Positions 1-5,422 of a stretch of 6,966 nt of DNA are shown piece after piece. The notes under the pieces were generated by a model, which made no database searches, was not told the origin of the DNA, and worked only from the letters and a program-made list of their open reading frames with translations. This DNA is from Thermoproteota archaeon (GTDB lineage Archaea > Thermoproteota > Thermoprotei_A > Sulfolobales > Acidilobaceae), in the NCBI GenBank assembly GCA_013152575.1, contig JAADGB010000025.1:1-6966 (forward strand), given 5' to 3'. The translations under genes were made by a program, and so were the position numbers. Position 1 is the stretch's first letter. Every line of letters starts with the position of its first letter.

Positions 1-2
1 CA

Positions 3-86
3 TGGAAGAAGGTAGCGAAGGAGTACATCGATACGATCCGGGCATGGTTAGGCGTGAGGGGAAGCTACACGCGATATCAAGACTGA
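3..86 (+). CDS. C-terminal tail of an unidentified upstream gene (5' partial)
   Basis: Reading frame 3 is open from the window edge to a TGA at 84-86 and gives 27 residues beginning WKKVAKEYIDTIRAWLGVRG. The peptide is helical and charged and looks like a protein C-terminus rather than a chance translation. It overlaps the start of the UbiA-family gene, as is usual for tightly packed archaeal operons. Crenarchaeal ubiA-like genes often sit beside other quinone-synthesis genes, so a partner in that pathway is possible, but 27 residues are too few to name it. The main doubt is that the ubiA frame is also open from position 2, so only one of the two readings is used up to about position 43. Confidence 0.4.
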   Translation, partial: WKKVAKEYIDTIRAWLGVRGSYTRYQD

Positions 87-925
87 TAAGGATAGAACAC
101 ACAATCTTCAGCCTCCCCTATGCATACCTAGGAGCACTGCTAGCAACCAAGCACCTCCTACTCCGGGAAATAATATTGATCTTCCTCTCAGTTCTAGGTC
201 TAAGAACCGCAGCAATGGCGTATAACAACATCGCGGATCTTCCAATCGATAGGCTAAACCCGAGGAGTTCGAGGAGACCCCTAGTATCAGGCGCATTAAC
301 CGTTAAGGAAGCATGGATAATCGTGATAGCGGGCTCACTGATCTACTACATATCAGCGGCCTTACTGAATTGGTACGCATTCCTACTAAGCCCACTCCTA
401 TGGATAATCGCCATAACATACCCCTATGCAAAGAGAATCCATCCCGTGCCACACATCCATCTAGGCCTCACTCTAGGGCTAGTCGTGTTCGGCGGCACAG
501 TCGCGGCTATAGGCGACGAGGTAAGAAGCCTCACAGAGCTCACCATACAGATTCCATGGGGACTTGTCATAGCCGTAACCATGTGGGTTGCAGGCTTCGA
601 CATACTATACAGTATAATGGATTATGAATTCGACGTTAAGCATAACCTGGGAAGCATACCTGCATGGCTCGGCATTAATGCCGCCAGAAAGGTGGCAATA
701 GTCTTCCACATAGTCTTCCTAGCGTTACTCCTATACACCATTGAAAAGTACTCTCTAGGCCTCATAGCCGAGGCCACATTCATGCTAACAGCGATCCTAA
801 TCCTATTACAACACTATATCGTGGCTCGAGAGGGCCTCAAAGGGATACCAGTAGCCTTCAACATTAACTTAGCAATAGGATTAATCGTTGGACTAGGATT
901 CTCAATCGACCTTATACTAGGCTAG
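44..925 (+). CDS. ubiA: UbiA-family polyprenyltransferase (4-hydroxybenzoate polyprenyltransferase / MqnP-like)
   Basis: This integral membrane enzyme is predicted to transfer a polyprenyl chain from polyprenyl diphosphate onto an aromatic ring during quinone (probably menaquinone-type) synthesis. Numbered from the ATG at 44 (293 aa), the first Mg-diphosphate motif NxxxDxxxD is N61-D65-D69 in NNIADLPIDR. The second is D193xxxD197 in SIMDYEFDVKHNLGSIP. That second motif and the N-terminal RIEHTIFSLPYAYLGALLA are typical of the UbiA/MqnP branch rather than of archaeal digeranylgeranylglyceryl-phosphate synthase. About nine hydrophobic segments follow, as expected for the family. The frame is also open from an ATG at 2, which would add 14 polar residues. 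I prefer 44 because the homologous core starts soon after and it overlaps the upstream reading frame less; neither start has a clear ribosome site. The TAG stop shares CTAG with the convergent Alba gene. The exact aromatic substrate is an inference. Confidence 0.88.
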   Translation: MVRREGKLHAISRLIRIEHTIFSLPYAYLGALLATKHLLLREIILIFLSVLGLRTAAMAYNNIADLPIDRLNPRSSRRPLVSGALTVKEAWIIVIAGSLIYYISAALLNWYAFLLSPLLWIIAITYPYAKRIHPVPHIHLGLTLGLVVFGGTVAAIGDEVRSLTELTIQIPWGLVIAVTMWVAGFDILYSIMDYEFDVKHNLGSIPAWLGINAARKVAIVFHIVFLALLLYTIEKYSLGLIAEATFMLTAILILLQHYIVAREGLKGIPVAFNINLAIGLIVGLGFSIDLILG

Positions 926-1200
926 AATGAGGGCTTATACTCTAACTCAACATAGAGATAGGACTCCCGCCTCCCCCTAACCCTTCGATTATCAATCTCC
1001 CAGGCAACTATCCTAACCGAGGGTCCCAACCTCTCCTTTAAACTCGCGACGACGTCTGCTAGTTTACACACGTCCCGGCCATATGCTATAAGCCCTATTC
1101 TCTCCATACCCCTATTGAAGTCAACTATCACCTGGAGTGTATACTCCATGGTATTGCCGCGACGTCCTATCGTTATCTTAGGGACCCCTCGGCTCCTCAT
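922..1200 (-). CDS. albA: Alba-superfamily DNA/RNA-binding protein, Alba2 (Sso10b2)-like
   Basis: The 92-aa product aligns, from memory, almost without gaps to Sulfolobus Alba2: VIVDFNRG at 24-31, then YGRDVCKLADVVASLKERLG at 40-59, and VRGRRESY (74-81) in the C-terminal hairpin. Alba1 shows the same pattern (MNYVLAALTLLNQG, ARGRAISKAVD). Alba proteins are small dimeric chromatin and RNA-binding proteins. The lysine of Alba1 that is acetylated (K16, in IGKKP) falls here in IGRRGNTM at 11-18, where both basic residues are Arg (R13, R14). The start at 1200 (ATG) is preferred because the alignment runs through residues 8-18 and because GGTGGAG lies about 5 bases upstream; M18 would remove the first strand. 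The gene lies 74 bases downstream of sir2 on the same strand. Its TAG shares CTAG with the end of ubiA. The family is fairly certain; DNA versus RNA as the target is not. Confidence 0.82.
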   Translation of the reverse strand: MRSRGVPKITIGRRGNTMEYTLQVIVDFNRGMERIGLIAYGRDVCKLADVVASLKERLGPSVRIVAWEIDNRRVRGRRESYLYVELEYKPSF

Positions 1201-1213
1201 CTACTCCACCCTA

Positions 1214-1260
1214 CGCGTTGCCTTTCTAGAGTATAACGCGAGGAGTAAATAATAGTCAAG
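1214..1260 (-). promoter_or_regulatory. Possible promoter of the Alba-like gene, with inverted repeat
   Basis: Read on the minus strand, the sir2-alba gap contains CTATTATTTA (about 1247-1256) and GTTATACT (about 1230-1237), either of which could serve as a TATA box. A start about 25 bases after the first would leave a leader that includes the GGTGGAG ribosome site. CGCGTT (1214-1219) and AACGCG (1235-1240) form a 6-bp inverted repeat with a 15-base spacer around the second TATA-like element, so a dimeric regulator site is conceivable. No site has been tested, and co-transcription with sir2 is equally possible. Confidence 0.28.
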
Positions 1261-1274
1261 CCACCTAAAAGTCC

Positions 1275-2021
1275 TCAACGCATCAAAGACATCAACTTCT
1301 TAAAGAACTCGCTACTCTTACCATGATAGCTAAGGGTAGCTATACCCGAGTACCTGTTTCTCTCCAGGTTCACGTTGATCAGTTTACCACCATTCCTTAG
1401 AGTTATGAGGGGCATGCTACCTGCCGGCTCCACTACACCACTAGTACCAACTATGACCACCAGATCGGCCTTGGAGAACTCCTTATAAGCTGTGTATAAT
1501 GCGTCGCTTGGCAAGGGCTCTCCAAACCATACAACGTCGGGTCTTGCTAGAGCATTGCACTTCGGACACCTTAGGGGCAACTCCTCCTCTGATGGTTGCC
1601 TTTCTATCCGCCACTTGTAGCCGCACTCGGTGCAACGGGCCCTCACTATAGAGCCGTGGAGTTCGATAACGTTCTTTGACCCGGCTCTTTGATGCAAGCC
1701 ATCCACGTTCTGAGTGACTACAGCCTTCACAATACCCATTTCTTCCAGCTCCGCTATAGCCCTGTGGGCTATCGTTGGCTGGGCTCTTAGAACAAGTCCG
1801 ATACGCCAAGCATACCACTTCCAGACACGTAACGGGTTTGCGGCAAAGGCTGCTGGAGTCGCTAGTTCCTCGGGCCTATACTTGTTCCATAGGCCGTCCT
1901 TGCCTCGAAATGTAGGAATACCTGCCTCTGCAGAGATACCCGAGCCTGTGAATACGACCGCGTACTTCGATTCTCTAAGAAGCCTGGAGGCCTCCCTAGC
2001 TATACTATCGAGGCTTGACAT
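1275..2021 (-). CDS. sir2: Sir2-family NAD-dependent protein deacylase (sirtuin)
   Basis: Cytoplasmic enzyme that removes acyl groups from lysine using NAD; in Sulfolobus it deacetylates the chromatin protein Alba. The 248 aa are full length. The NAD-binding motif is TGSGISAEAGIPTFRG (25-40), with Ser27 where GAG is usual. TQNVDGLH is at 103-110, the catalytic base is H122 in LHGS, and the structural zinc site is C130xxC133 and C152xxC155. RPDVVWFGE (160-168), VGTS (191-194) and INVN (215-218) complete the NAD and substrate sites. Tyr70-x-x-Arg73 in WYAWRIG matches the acyl-pocket pair of class III sirtuins (CobB, SIRT5), so removal of succinyl or malonyl groups is possible as well as acetyl. 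The ATG at 2021 has GGTG seven bases upstream, and the core begins soon after. The Alba-like gene follows. An unusual leader stem-loop lies upstream. Confidence 0.95.
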   Translation of the reverse strand: MSSLDSIAREASRLLRESKYAVVFTGSGISAEAGIPTFRGKDGLWNKYRPEELATPAAFAANPLRVWKWYAWRIGLVLRAQPTIAHRAIAELEEMGIVKAVVTQNVDGLHQRAGSKNVIELHGSIVRARCTECGYKWRIERQPSEEELPLRCPKCNALARPDVVWFGEPLPSDALYTAYKEFSKADLVVIVGTSGVVEPAGSMPLITLRNGGKLINVNLERNRYSGIATLSYHGKSSEFFKKLMSLMR

Positions 2022-2025
2022 GGCT

Positions 2026-2104
2026 ATACACCAGGCGCCTCAGCTTCCGGCGCACTCCCCATGGATTTCGGTGACGAGGTTGGTCTTCATCGGCGCCTGT
2101 GTAT
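2026..2104 (-). promoter_or_regulatory. sir2 leader stem-loop that includes the ribosome-binding site
   Basis: On the minus strand, ATACACAGGCGCC (2104-2092) can pair with GGCGCCTGGTGTAT (2039-2026). This gives 13 base pairs with one bulged G and a 52-base loop. The 3' arm contains GGTG (2032-2029), the only good ribosome site for the sir2 ATG at 2021, so the stem would hide it. The loop holds a 16-codon ORF whose ATG lies one base after the 5' arm and whose TGA ends exactly where the 3' arm starts. This arrangement would fit translational control of sir2. If transcription starts at the nearer TATA-like element, part of the 5' arm would be missing, so the stem may form only on transcripts reading through from taw1. 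Confidence 0.4.
2040..2090 (-). CDS. Possible 16-codon leader ORF upstream of sir2
   Basis: ATG at 2090 to TGA at 2042-2040 encodes MKTNLVTEIHGECAGS. It fills the loop of the sir2 leader stem and is in frame with sir2, separated from the sir2 ATG by the TGA and six codons (GAWCIA). It could be a regulatory leader peptide. It could also be a remnant of an N-terminal extension cut off by the stop. It has no clear ribosome site, so translation would have to be leaderless or nearly so; TATA-like TTATAAC (about 2119-2125) and TTATAT (about 2107-2112) lie upstream. A 16-codon ORF can occur by chance. Confidence 0.2.
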   Translation of the reverse strand: MKTNLVTEIHGECAGS

Positions 2105-2127
2105 CATATAACTCAGTAGTTATAAGG
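2105..2127 (-). promoter_or_regulatory. Possible promoter for the sir2 leader
   Basis: Directly after the taw1 stop, the minus strand reads CCTTATAACTACTGAGTTATATGAT, with two TATA-like elements. A start about 25 bases past the first would fall near 2097, only about seven bases before the leader ORF. The call rests on base composition and spacing only. Confidence 0.3.
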
Positions 2128-3210
2128 TTAATATGTTAGTTCGGGGTCTGTGACGTCATATTCACCCTTTCCAGGCGGTTCAGGCGCCTCTGGCCCTTCG
2201 GGGCAGCCCTTCCCATGCCTAATCGGTTTATCTATAGTGCTCAATAAAACTACCCTGCTAGCCTTTACTTCGCCTATAACCTTGTAACCAGTCAGTTCAG
2301 CTAGCTTCCACGCGAACGCTCTGACCTCCTCGTGCCTCGGCATGTTGCTCTTACTTAGCCTCTCCCTGCTGGCACCCACCCACATGTATGCTTTTACTTC
2401 GACATACGTTGGCTGCCCTATCTTAATCATATCCGCGAAACCCTTTAGCGCGTCCTGACCGTCATTGAAGTTCTTTACCAGGGTGATTCTCAAGGCTGTG
2501 GGGCTTGAGAAGCTGGGTAGGATGCTTAAGGTTTCCATTGTTAGCTCCCATCCTCTCGGCACGAGTGGCCTGTTGAAGTAGTTATAGCTCTTCTTGTCCC
2601 ATGCCTCCACGCTAAGGTATAGCTGGCTGGGTTCCTCGTTTAGGTTGCCAAGTACATCTGGTCTTATACCCCTCGTGACCACGAACGTCGTCATCCCTCT
2701 CCTGTGTATCTCCCTTATGAGATCTTCTAGTAACTCGTATAGCGTCGGCTCGCCTGTGAGGCTCATAGTCACATGAACCGGGTTCATTGCTTCCTCAATT
2801 AGTTTTGGGTCCGCCTTAGGATGGCCCTTGTATCCGCTGATTATCCTCCTGTACTCTCTTATTAGGCCGTCGACTATCTCTTTGGGATCGTCGGCGAAAG
2901 GCATCTTCGTCTCATCAACGTCTATTCCAACGTCTTGGGGGCGTATTCTCCAGCAGTGTAGACATGCATTCCAGCACCAGAAGGCGGCTGGGCTCATCTG
3001 GATGTCTCTGTGGCTTTCGATGCCGTAGAACTTACACTTGTAACAGTATCTATTCTCCACTAATGCTGTATGAGTCCAGTAGCATTTCTTTACAACTGTG
3101 TGTCTCCCTACGAAGTGGTACTTTTGCTTGGCCATGATTTCTCCTAACGGCTTGTACGGGTCTGGTATCCTGTTGACGGCATCGCTTAGCCGTAGGTTAG
3201 ACATCACCAT
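2128..3210 (-). CDS. taw1: tRNA 4-demethylwyosine synthase Taw1 (TYW1), radical SAM, variant auxiliary-cluster ligands
   Basis: Taw1 converts N1-methylguanosine-37 of tRNA-Phe and pyruvate into 4-demethylwyosine. The 360 aa follow archaeal TYW1 throughout: FVGRH (33-37), the radical-SAM motif C79xxxC83xxC86 in CWNACLHCWR, SLTGEP (150-155), EVKAYMWVGASRERLSKSNM (271-290) and SRVVLL (318-323). K58 in CYKCKFYG matches the lysine proposed to bind pyruvate. TYW1 holds a second 4Fe-4S cluster with three Cys spaced 13 and 13. Here the positions are C43, C56 and D69 (SHRDIQM, where homologs I recall have SHRC). An extra Cys59 replaces the usual Gln/His after the Lys. Codons GAC (3006-3004) and TGT (3036-3034) confirm both changes. 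About 30 residues at the C-terminus are Pro/Gly/Glu-rich. The start is ATG 3210 or ATG 3204. trxB ends 39 bases upstream on the same strand. Function is confident; the effect of the ligand change is unknown. Confidence 0.93.
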   Translation of the reverse strand: MVMSNLRLSDAVNRIPDPYKPLGEIMAKQKYHFVGRHTVVKKCYWTHTALVENRYCYKCKFYGIESHRDIQMSPAAFWCWNACLHCWRIRPQDVGIDVDETKMPFADDPKEIVDGLIREYRRIISGYKGHPKADPKLIEEAMNPVHVTMSLTGEPTLYELLEDLIREIHRRGMTTFVVTRGIRPDVLGNLNEEPSQLYLSVEAWDKKSYNYFNRPLVPRGWELTMETLSILPSFSSPTALRITLVKNFNDGQDALKGFADMIKIGQPTYVEVKAYMWVGASRERLSKSNMPRHEEVRAFAWKLAELTGYKVIGEVKASRVVLLSTIDKPIRHGKGCPEGPEAPEPPGKGEYDVTDPELTY

Positions 3211-3249
3211 ATCCCCTGCTTCTCGAATATAGGAGTTGATCCAGGGCTA

Positions 3250-4272
3250 TTAACGCTGAAATATAGTGCCCTTAACCTGTACCTCCGAGGGCTTGTACCA
3301 GCCCTTCTCAACTAGGTAGTTATAGGCGCTGTAAGCGGCTACGGCGCCCATTGCAGCCGCGGTAACTACTTGTCTGAATCCAAGCCACTGGCTGGTACAG
3401 TCGCCAGCGGCGAAGACTCCCTCGATGTTGGTTCTCATCCACTCATCCACCTTTATGTAACCAGTCTGGTCTGTCTCAAGGCCTAGCTTCTGGAACCATT
3501 CCTTAGGGGGTTCGAAGCCTATTTCGATGAATATACCGTCAACCTTGAGCTCCTTTACTTCGCCTGTATTCTTGTTCTTTACTACCACGGATTCGACCGA
3601 TTCTTTTCCTTTGATCTCTGTAACTATGCTGTCTAGGACGAACTCTATGTTTGGCTTCGATTTGGCGACTTCGACGAAGAAGGGTTTTGCTCTGAACTGC
3701 GATCTCCTATGTACCAGGTAGACCTTCTTTACGTAGCCGCTCAGGAGGATGGCTCCTTCGAATGCTGCGTCTCCTCCTCCAACGACTACTACGGCGTCTT
3801 TGCCCGCGTAGAAGGGCGCGTCGCATACGCTGCAGTAACTCACTCCTCTCCCGGCAAGCTCCTTTTCGCCTGGTACACCTAGTTTTCTTCTAACCGATCC
3901 CACAGCCATGATTATTGTCTTAGCGATGACCTCGAGGCCTCTCTTTCCCTTTACCTTGAATCGTCCATCGGGAAGCCTGGTCCACTCGGTTACTTCTTCG
4001 GGATGGTATATTGTTGCATTGAACATCTCGGCATGCTGTTTGAATTTATTGACTAGATCGGATGCCCTAATCTTGCCTAGGCCCGGATAGTCGTCGACAG
4101 CGTCTGTTAAGTTGAGCTGGCCGCCAATCTCCTTAGCTACAACGAGGGACTTCAACAGGAATCTCTGTGTGTAGATCGCGGCGCTTAGACCCGCGGGTCC
4201 ACCGCCGATTATCACTACATCGTATTCTTCTCCTTTTGGAATCTTCTTTGCCATTCTTAGACGTAGTGCCAT
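3250..4272 (-). CDS. trxB: Thioredoxin reductase (NAD(P)H:disulfide flavin oxidoreductase)
   Basis: Low-molecular-weight thioredoxin reductase that passes electrons from NAD(P)H through FAD to a redox-active disulfide and then to thioredoxin or glutaredoxin-like partners. Numbered from the ATG at 4272 (340 aa): FAD motif GGGPAG at 23-28; active-site C147-S-V-C150-D; the second dinucleotide motif GGGDAAFE at 165-172; HRRSQFR at 188-194, a pattern associated with NADPH use; FAAGD at 287-291; and GFRQVVTAAAMGA, the flavin-contact end motif. The C-terminus extends about 20 residues past the usual end. TTG (4287) and GTG (4284) starts exist in frame. I prefer ATG 4272 because GGTGA lies eight bases upstream of it. 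Taw1 follows after 39 bases, so the two may be co-transcribed. No thioredoxin gene is visible here. Confidence 0.93.
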   Translation of the reverse strand: MALRLRMAKKIPKGEEYDVVIIGGGPAGLSAAIYTQRFLLKSLVVAKEIGGQLNLTDAVDDYPGLGKIRASDLVNKFKQHAEMFNATIYHPEEVTEWTRLPDGRFKVKGKRGLEVIAKTIIMAVGSVRRKLGVPGEKELAGRGVSYCSVCDAPFYAGKDAVVVVGGGDAAFEGAILLSGYVKKVYLVHRRSQFRAKPFFVEVAKSKPNIEFVLDSIVTEIKGKESVESVVVKNKNTGEVKELKVDGIFIEIGFEPPKEWFQKLGLETDQTGYIKVDEWMRTNIEGVFAAGDCTSQWLGFRQVVTAAAMGAVAAYSAYNYLVEKGWYKPSEVQVKGTIFQR

Positions 4273-4315
4273 TTCCTTGCTCACCAAATCATATCGGTGT
4301 TGCGAAGAAGGGGTT

Positions 4316-4335
4316 ATAGTTGTGATATATGTAGA
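4316..4335 (-). promoter_or_regulatory. Possible trxB promoter
   Basis: On the minus strand, CTACATATATCACAACTATAAC upstream of trxB contains TATATA-like sequence centred near 4327. A start about 25 bases downstream would fall near 4300 and leave a leader of about 27 bases carrying the GGTGA ribosome site. This is supported by spacing and AT content only. Confidence 0.3.
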
Positions 4336-4420
4336 GTGGTATGTGAAAATAGTGATATCGAATTCGAATGAATGGGATCCCGGGAACTGGTTGGCGTGTC
4401 AATTCTTCCTAGTTTGATTC

Positions 4421-4448
4421 ATAATAAAAATATTATAGTAAATAATAA
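4421..4448 (-). terminator. Possible T-rich terminator after the membrane-protein gene
   Basis: Directly after the TAA of the upstream minus-strand gene, the transcript reads TTATTATTTACTATAATATTTTTATTAT. It is almost pure A/T with a run of five T. ATAATA (4421-4426) and TATTAT (4431-4436) are perfect inverted repeats around AAAA. Archaeal termination commonly uses T-rich tracts without strong hairpins, which fits. The stretch would separate the membrane-protein unit from trxB. Confidence 0.4.
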
Positions 4449-4928
4449 TTATAACGGCTGGTAGCTCTTTGGAACCGTGTGTCTAACCCTTGCCTGATAA
4501 GTCAACAACGCTTGATACAATGTCTTATCACAGTAGTCATCCTCCGGCATTAGTCCAGATTCGATGGCTGAAGCGAGACCGTCGAGTTCACCAGCCATGC
4601 GATATGTCCTCAGGCTAGATAATGCCATGGCCACTATTACTAGTAAGAAGATTAATGCGAATATCAGGAGGAACATGTTGAAGGGACCCGTGGTGCCCGG
4701 CGTTGGCCCTAGCGTTAGGATTTGGATGAAAATGAAGGCTGATATTATCCCGAATACCGCGACGAAGACTATAGCGAATATTGCCGAACGCCTGAGATAA
4801 GATGCTGCACTTCTAGAAGCTAGGGCTGCTGCAGCCCGGTCACAAGGCATCTTAACCATATGTAGGTAGTATTCGGGCCTCCAGCCACGCCTATAGTAGG
4901 TGGGTGGAGGGCTCCCGGCTATGCTCAT
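4449..4928 (-). CDS. Hypothetical membrane protein with two transmembrane helices
   Basis: I do not recognise this 159-aa protein. It has a Pro/Tyr/Arg-rich N-terminus (residues 1-30, with SPPPTYYRRGWRPEYY) and an Ala-rich stretch 31-45. A hydrophobic helix at about 48-72 is followed by a short Gly/Pro/Thr loop (LGPTPGTTGP), a second helix at about 84-105, and a soluble tail of about 55 residues with acidic and aromatic positions. The R/K flanks suggest that both ends are cytoplasmic, so it would be a hairpin membrane protein. The ATG at 4928 has GGGGAG six bases upstream, a good ribosome site. A winged-helix gene lies 90 bases upstream, and a strong TATA-like element with repeats separates them. 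The regulator may control this gene, but that is inference. Confidence 0.75.
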   Translation of the reverse strand: MSIAGSPPPTYYRRGWRPEYYLHMVKMPCDRAAAALASRSAASYLRRSAIFAIVFVAVFGIISAFIFIQILTLGPTPGTTGPFNMFLLIFALIFLLVIVAMALSSLRTYRMAGELDGLASAIESGLMPEDDYCDKTLYQALLTYQARVRHTVPKSYQPL

Positions 4929-4956
4929 GCATGACTCCCCTGTTTTATGATGAATT

Positions 4957-5003
4957 ATACCATTATACTATAATTGATGATCCATCATTGATCATTGATA
5001 TCA
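4957..5003 (-). promoter_or_regulatory. Promoter of the membrane-protein gene with clustered ATTGAT repeats
   Basis: The minus strand has ATTATAGTATAATGG (about 4960-4974), a TATA-like element centred near 4970. A start near 4945 would leave a leader of about 17 bases containing GGGGAG. Just upstream, read on the + strand, ATTGAT occurs at 4973, 4987 and 4994, i.e. with 7- and 14-base phasing. The same stretch holds the inverted repeat TGATG-atc-CATCA (4975-4987) and the palindromes TGATCA (4989-4994) and TGATATCA (4996-5003). This is the position where an archaeal activator or repressor would bind, and the neighbouring winged-helix protein is a candidate. Confidence 0.4.
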
Positions 5004-5018
5004 CCAATTACTGGGTGG

Positions 5019-5351
5019 TCAGATCTTAAAGGTCTCCTCATCGCCTGGCGACGGCTTGGAGAGTACGGCCCTCTTCATCCCAAGACACTTTTCCCGCCTA
5101 GTATCTATGTATCCCGAACTAATTAGTTCAAGGAACTCCAACGGATCAACGACACTTATCTTAATCGAAGTTTCGCCTGTCTCGAGTTTGAGTGCTCCGA
5201 TTCTCTTCAACCTCTTTATAATATTCCTCGCTGTTTTCCTAGAAGTACATAGTTCTCTTACGAGGAAATCTATCGCCTCTCCATATTCGCGGATATCGGA
5301 CTTGTAAAGCAGTATGTAGGCGGCGATCTCCCTCTTTTTCAGTACCGGCAT
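5019..5351 (-). CDS. Small winged helix-turn-helix protein, probable transcription regulator
   Basis: The 110-aa product has a winged-helix layout: helix 1 at about 6-17 (KREIAAYILLYK), helix 2 at about 24-35, a basic recognition helix at 36-51 (TSRKTARNIIKRLKRIG), and a two-strand wing at about 53-67 (ALKLETGETSIKISVV). A C-terminal helix (70-79) and a polar tail follow. This is the usual form of small archaeal DNA-binding regulators, but I cannot assign a family. The ATG at 5351 is fixed by an in-frame TAG two codons upstream and by GGTGGTAGGAG directly before it. It lies between an unrecognised gene (71 bases upstream) and a membrane-protein gene whose promoter carries clustered repeats. 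Local control of that gene or of itself is plausible but unproven. Confidence 0.75.
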   Translation of the reverse strand: MPVLKKREIAAYILLYKSDIREYGEAIDFLVRELCTSRKTARNIIKRLKRIGALKLETGETSIKISVVDPLEFLELISSGYIDTRREKCLGMKRAVLSKPSPGDEETFKI

Positions 5352-5422
5352 CTCCTACCACCGCGGGCTCATTGTCTAGGTCGGTGCTCCTCATCCCTAG
5401 AGGTCAGTGTAGGGTAGCTAAC

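Noticed and set aside
108..627. Open frames on both strands inside the UbiA-family gene.
   Set aside because: They lie wholly within a gene with clear catalytic motifs, show no recognisable features and are Arg/Ser-rich shadow translations.
4287..4287. TTG start giving a five-residue longer thioredoxin reductase.
   Set aside because: GGTGA at about 4285-4281 is correctly spaced for the ATG at 4272 and would itself lie inside the coding region if TTG were used.
4354..4384. Cluster of restriction palindromes (GATATC, GAATTC, TTCGAA, GGATCC, CCCGGG) that recalls a cloning polylinker.
   Set aside because: The order and spacing do not match a vector polylinker I know, and the flanks on both sides are ordinary archaeal intergenic sequence. 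Chance is the simpler reading; a vector screen of 4340-4400 would settle it.
5352..5422. Searched the 71-base gap for an RNA gene or leader ORF.
   Set aside because: An ATG-started frame near 5390 (minus) runs into the winged-helix gene out of frame and has no support; no tRNA-like fold was seen.
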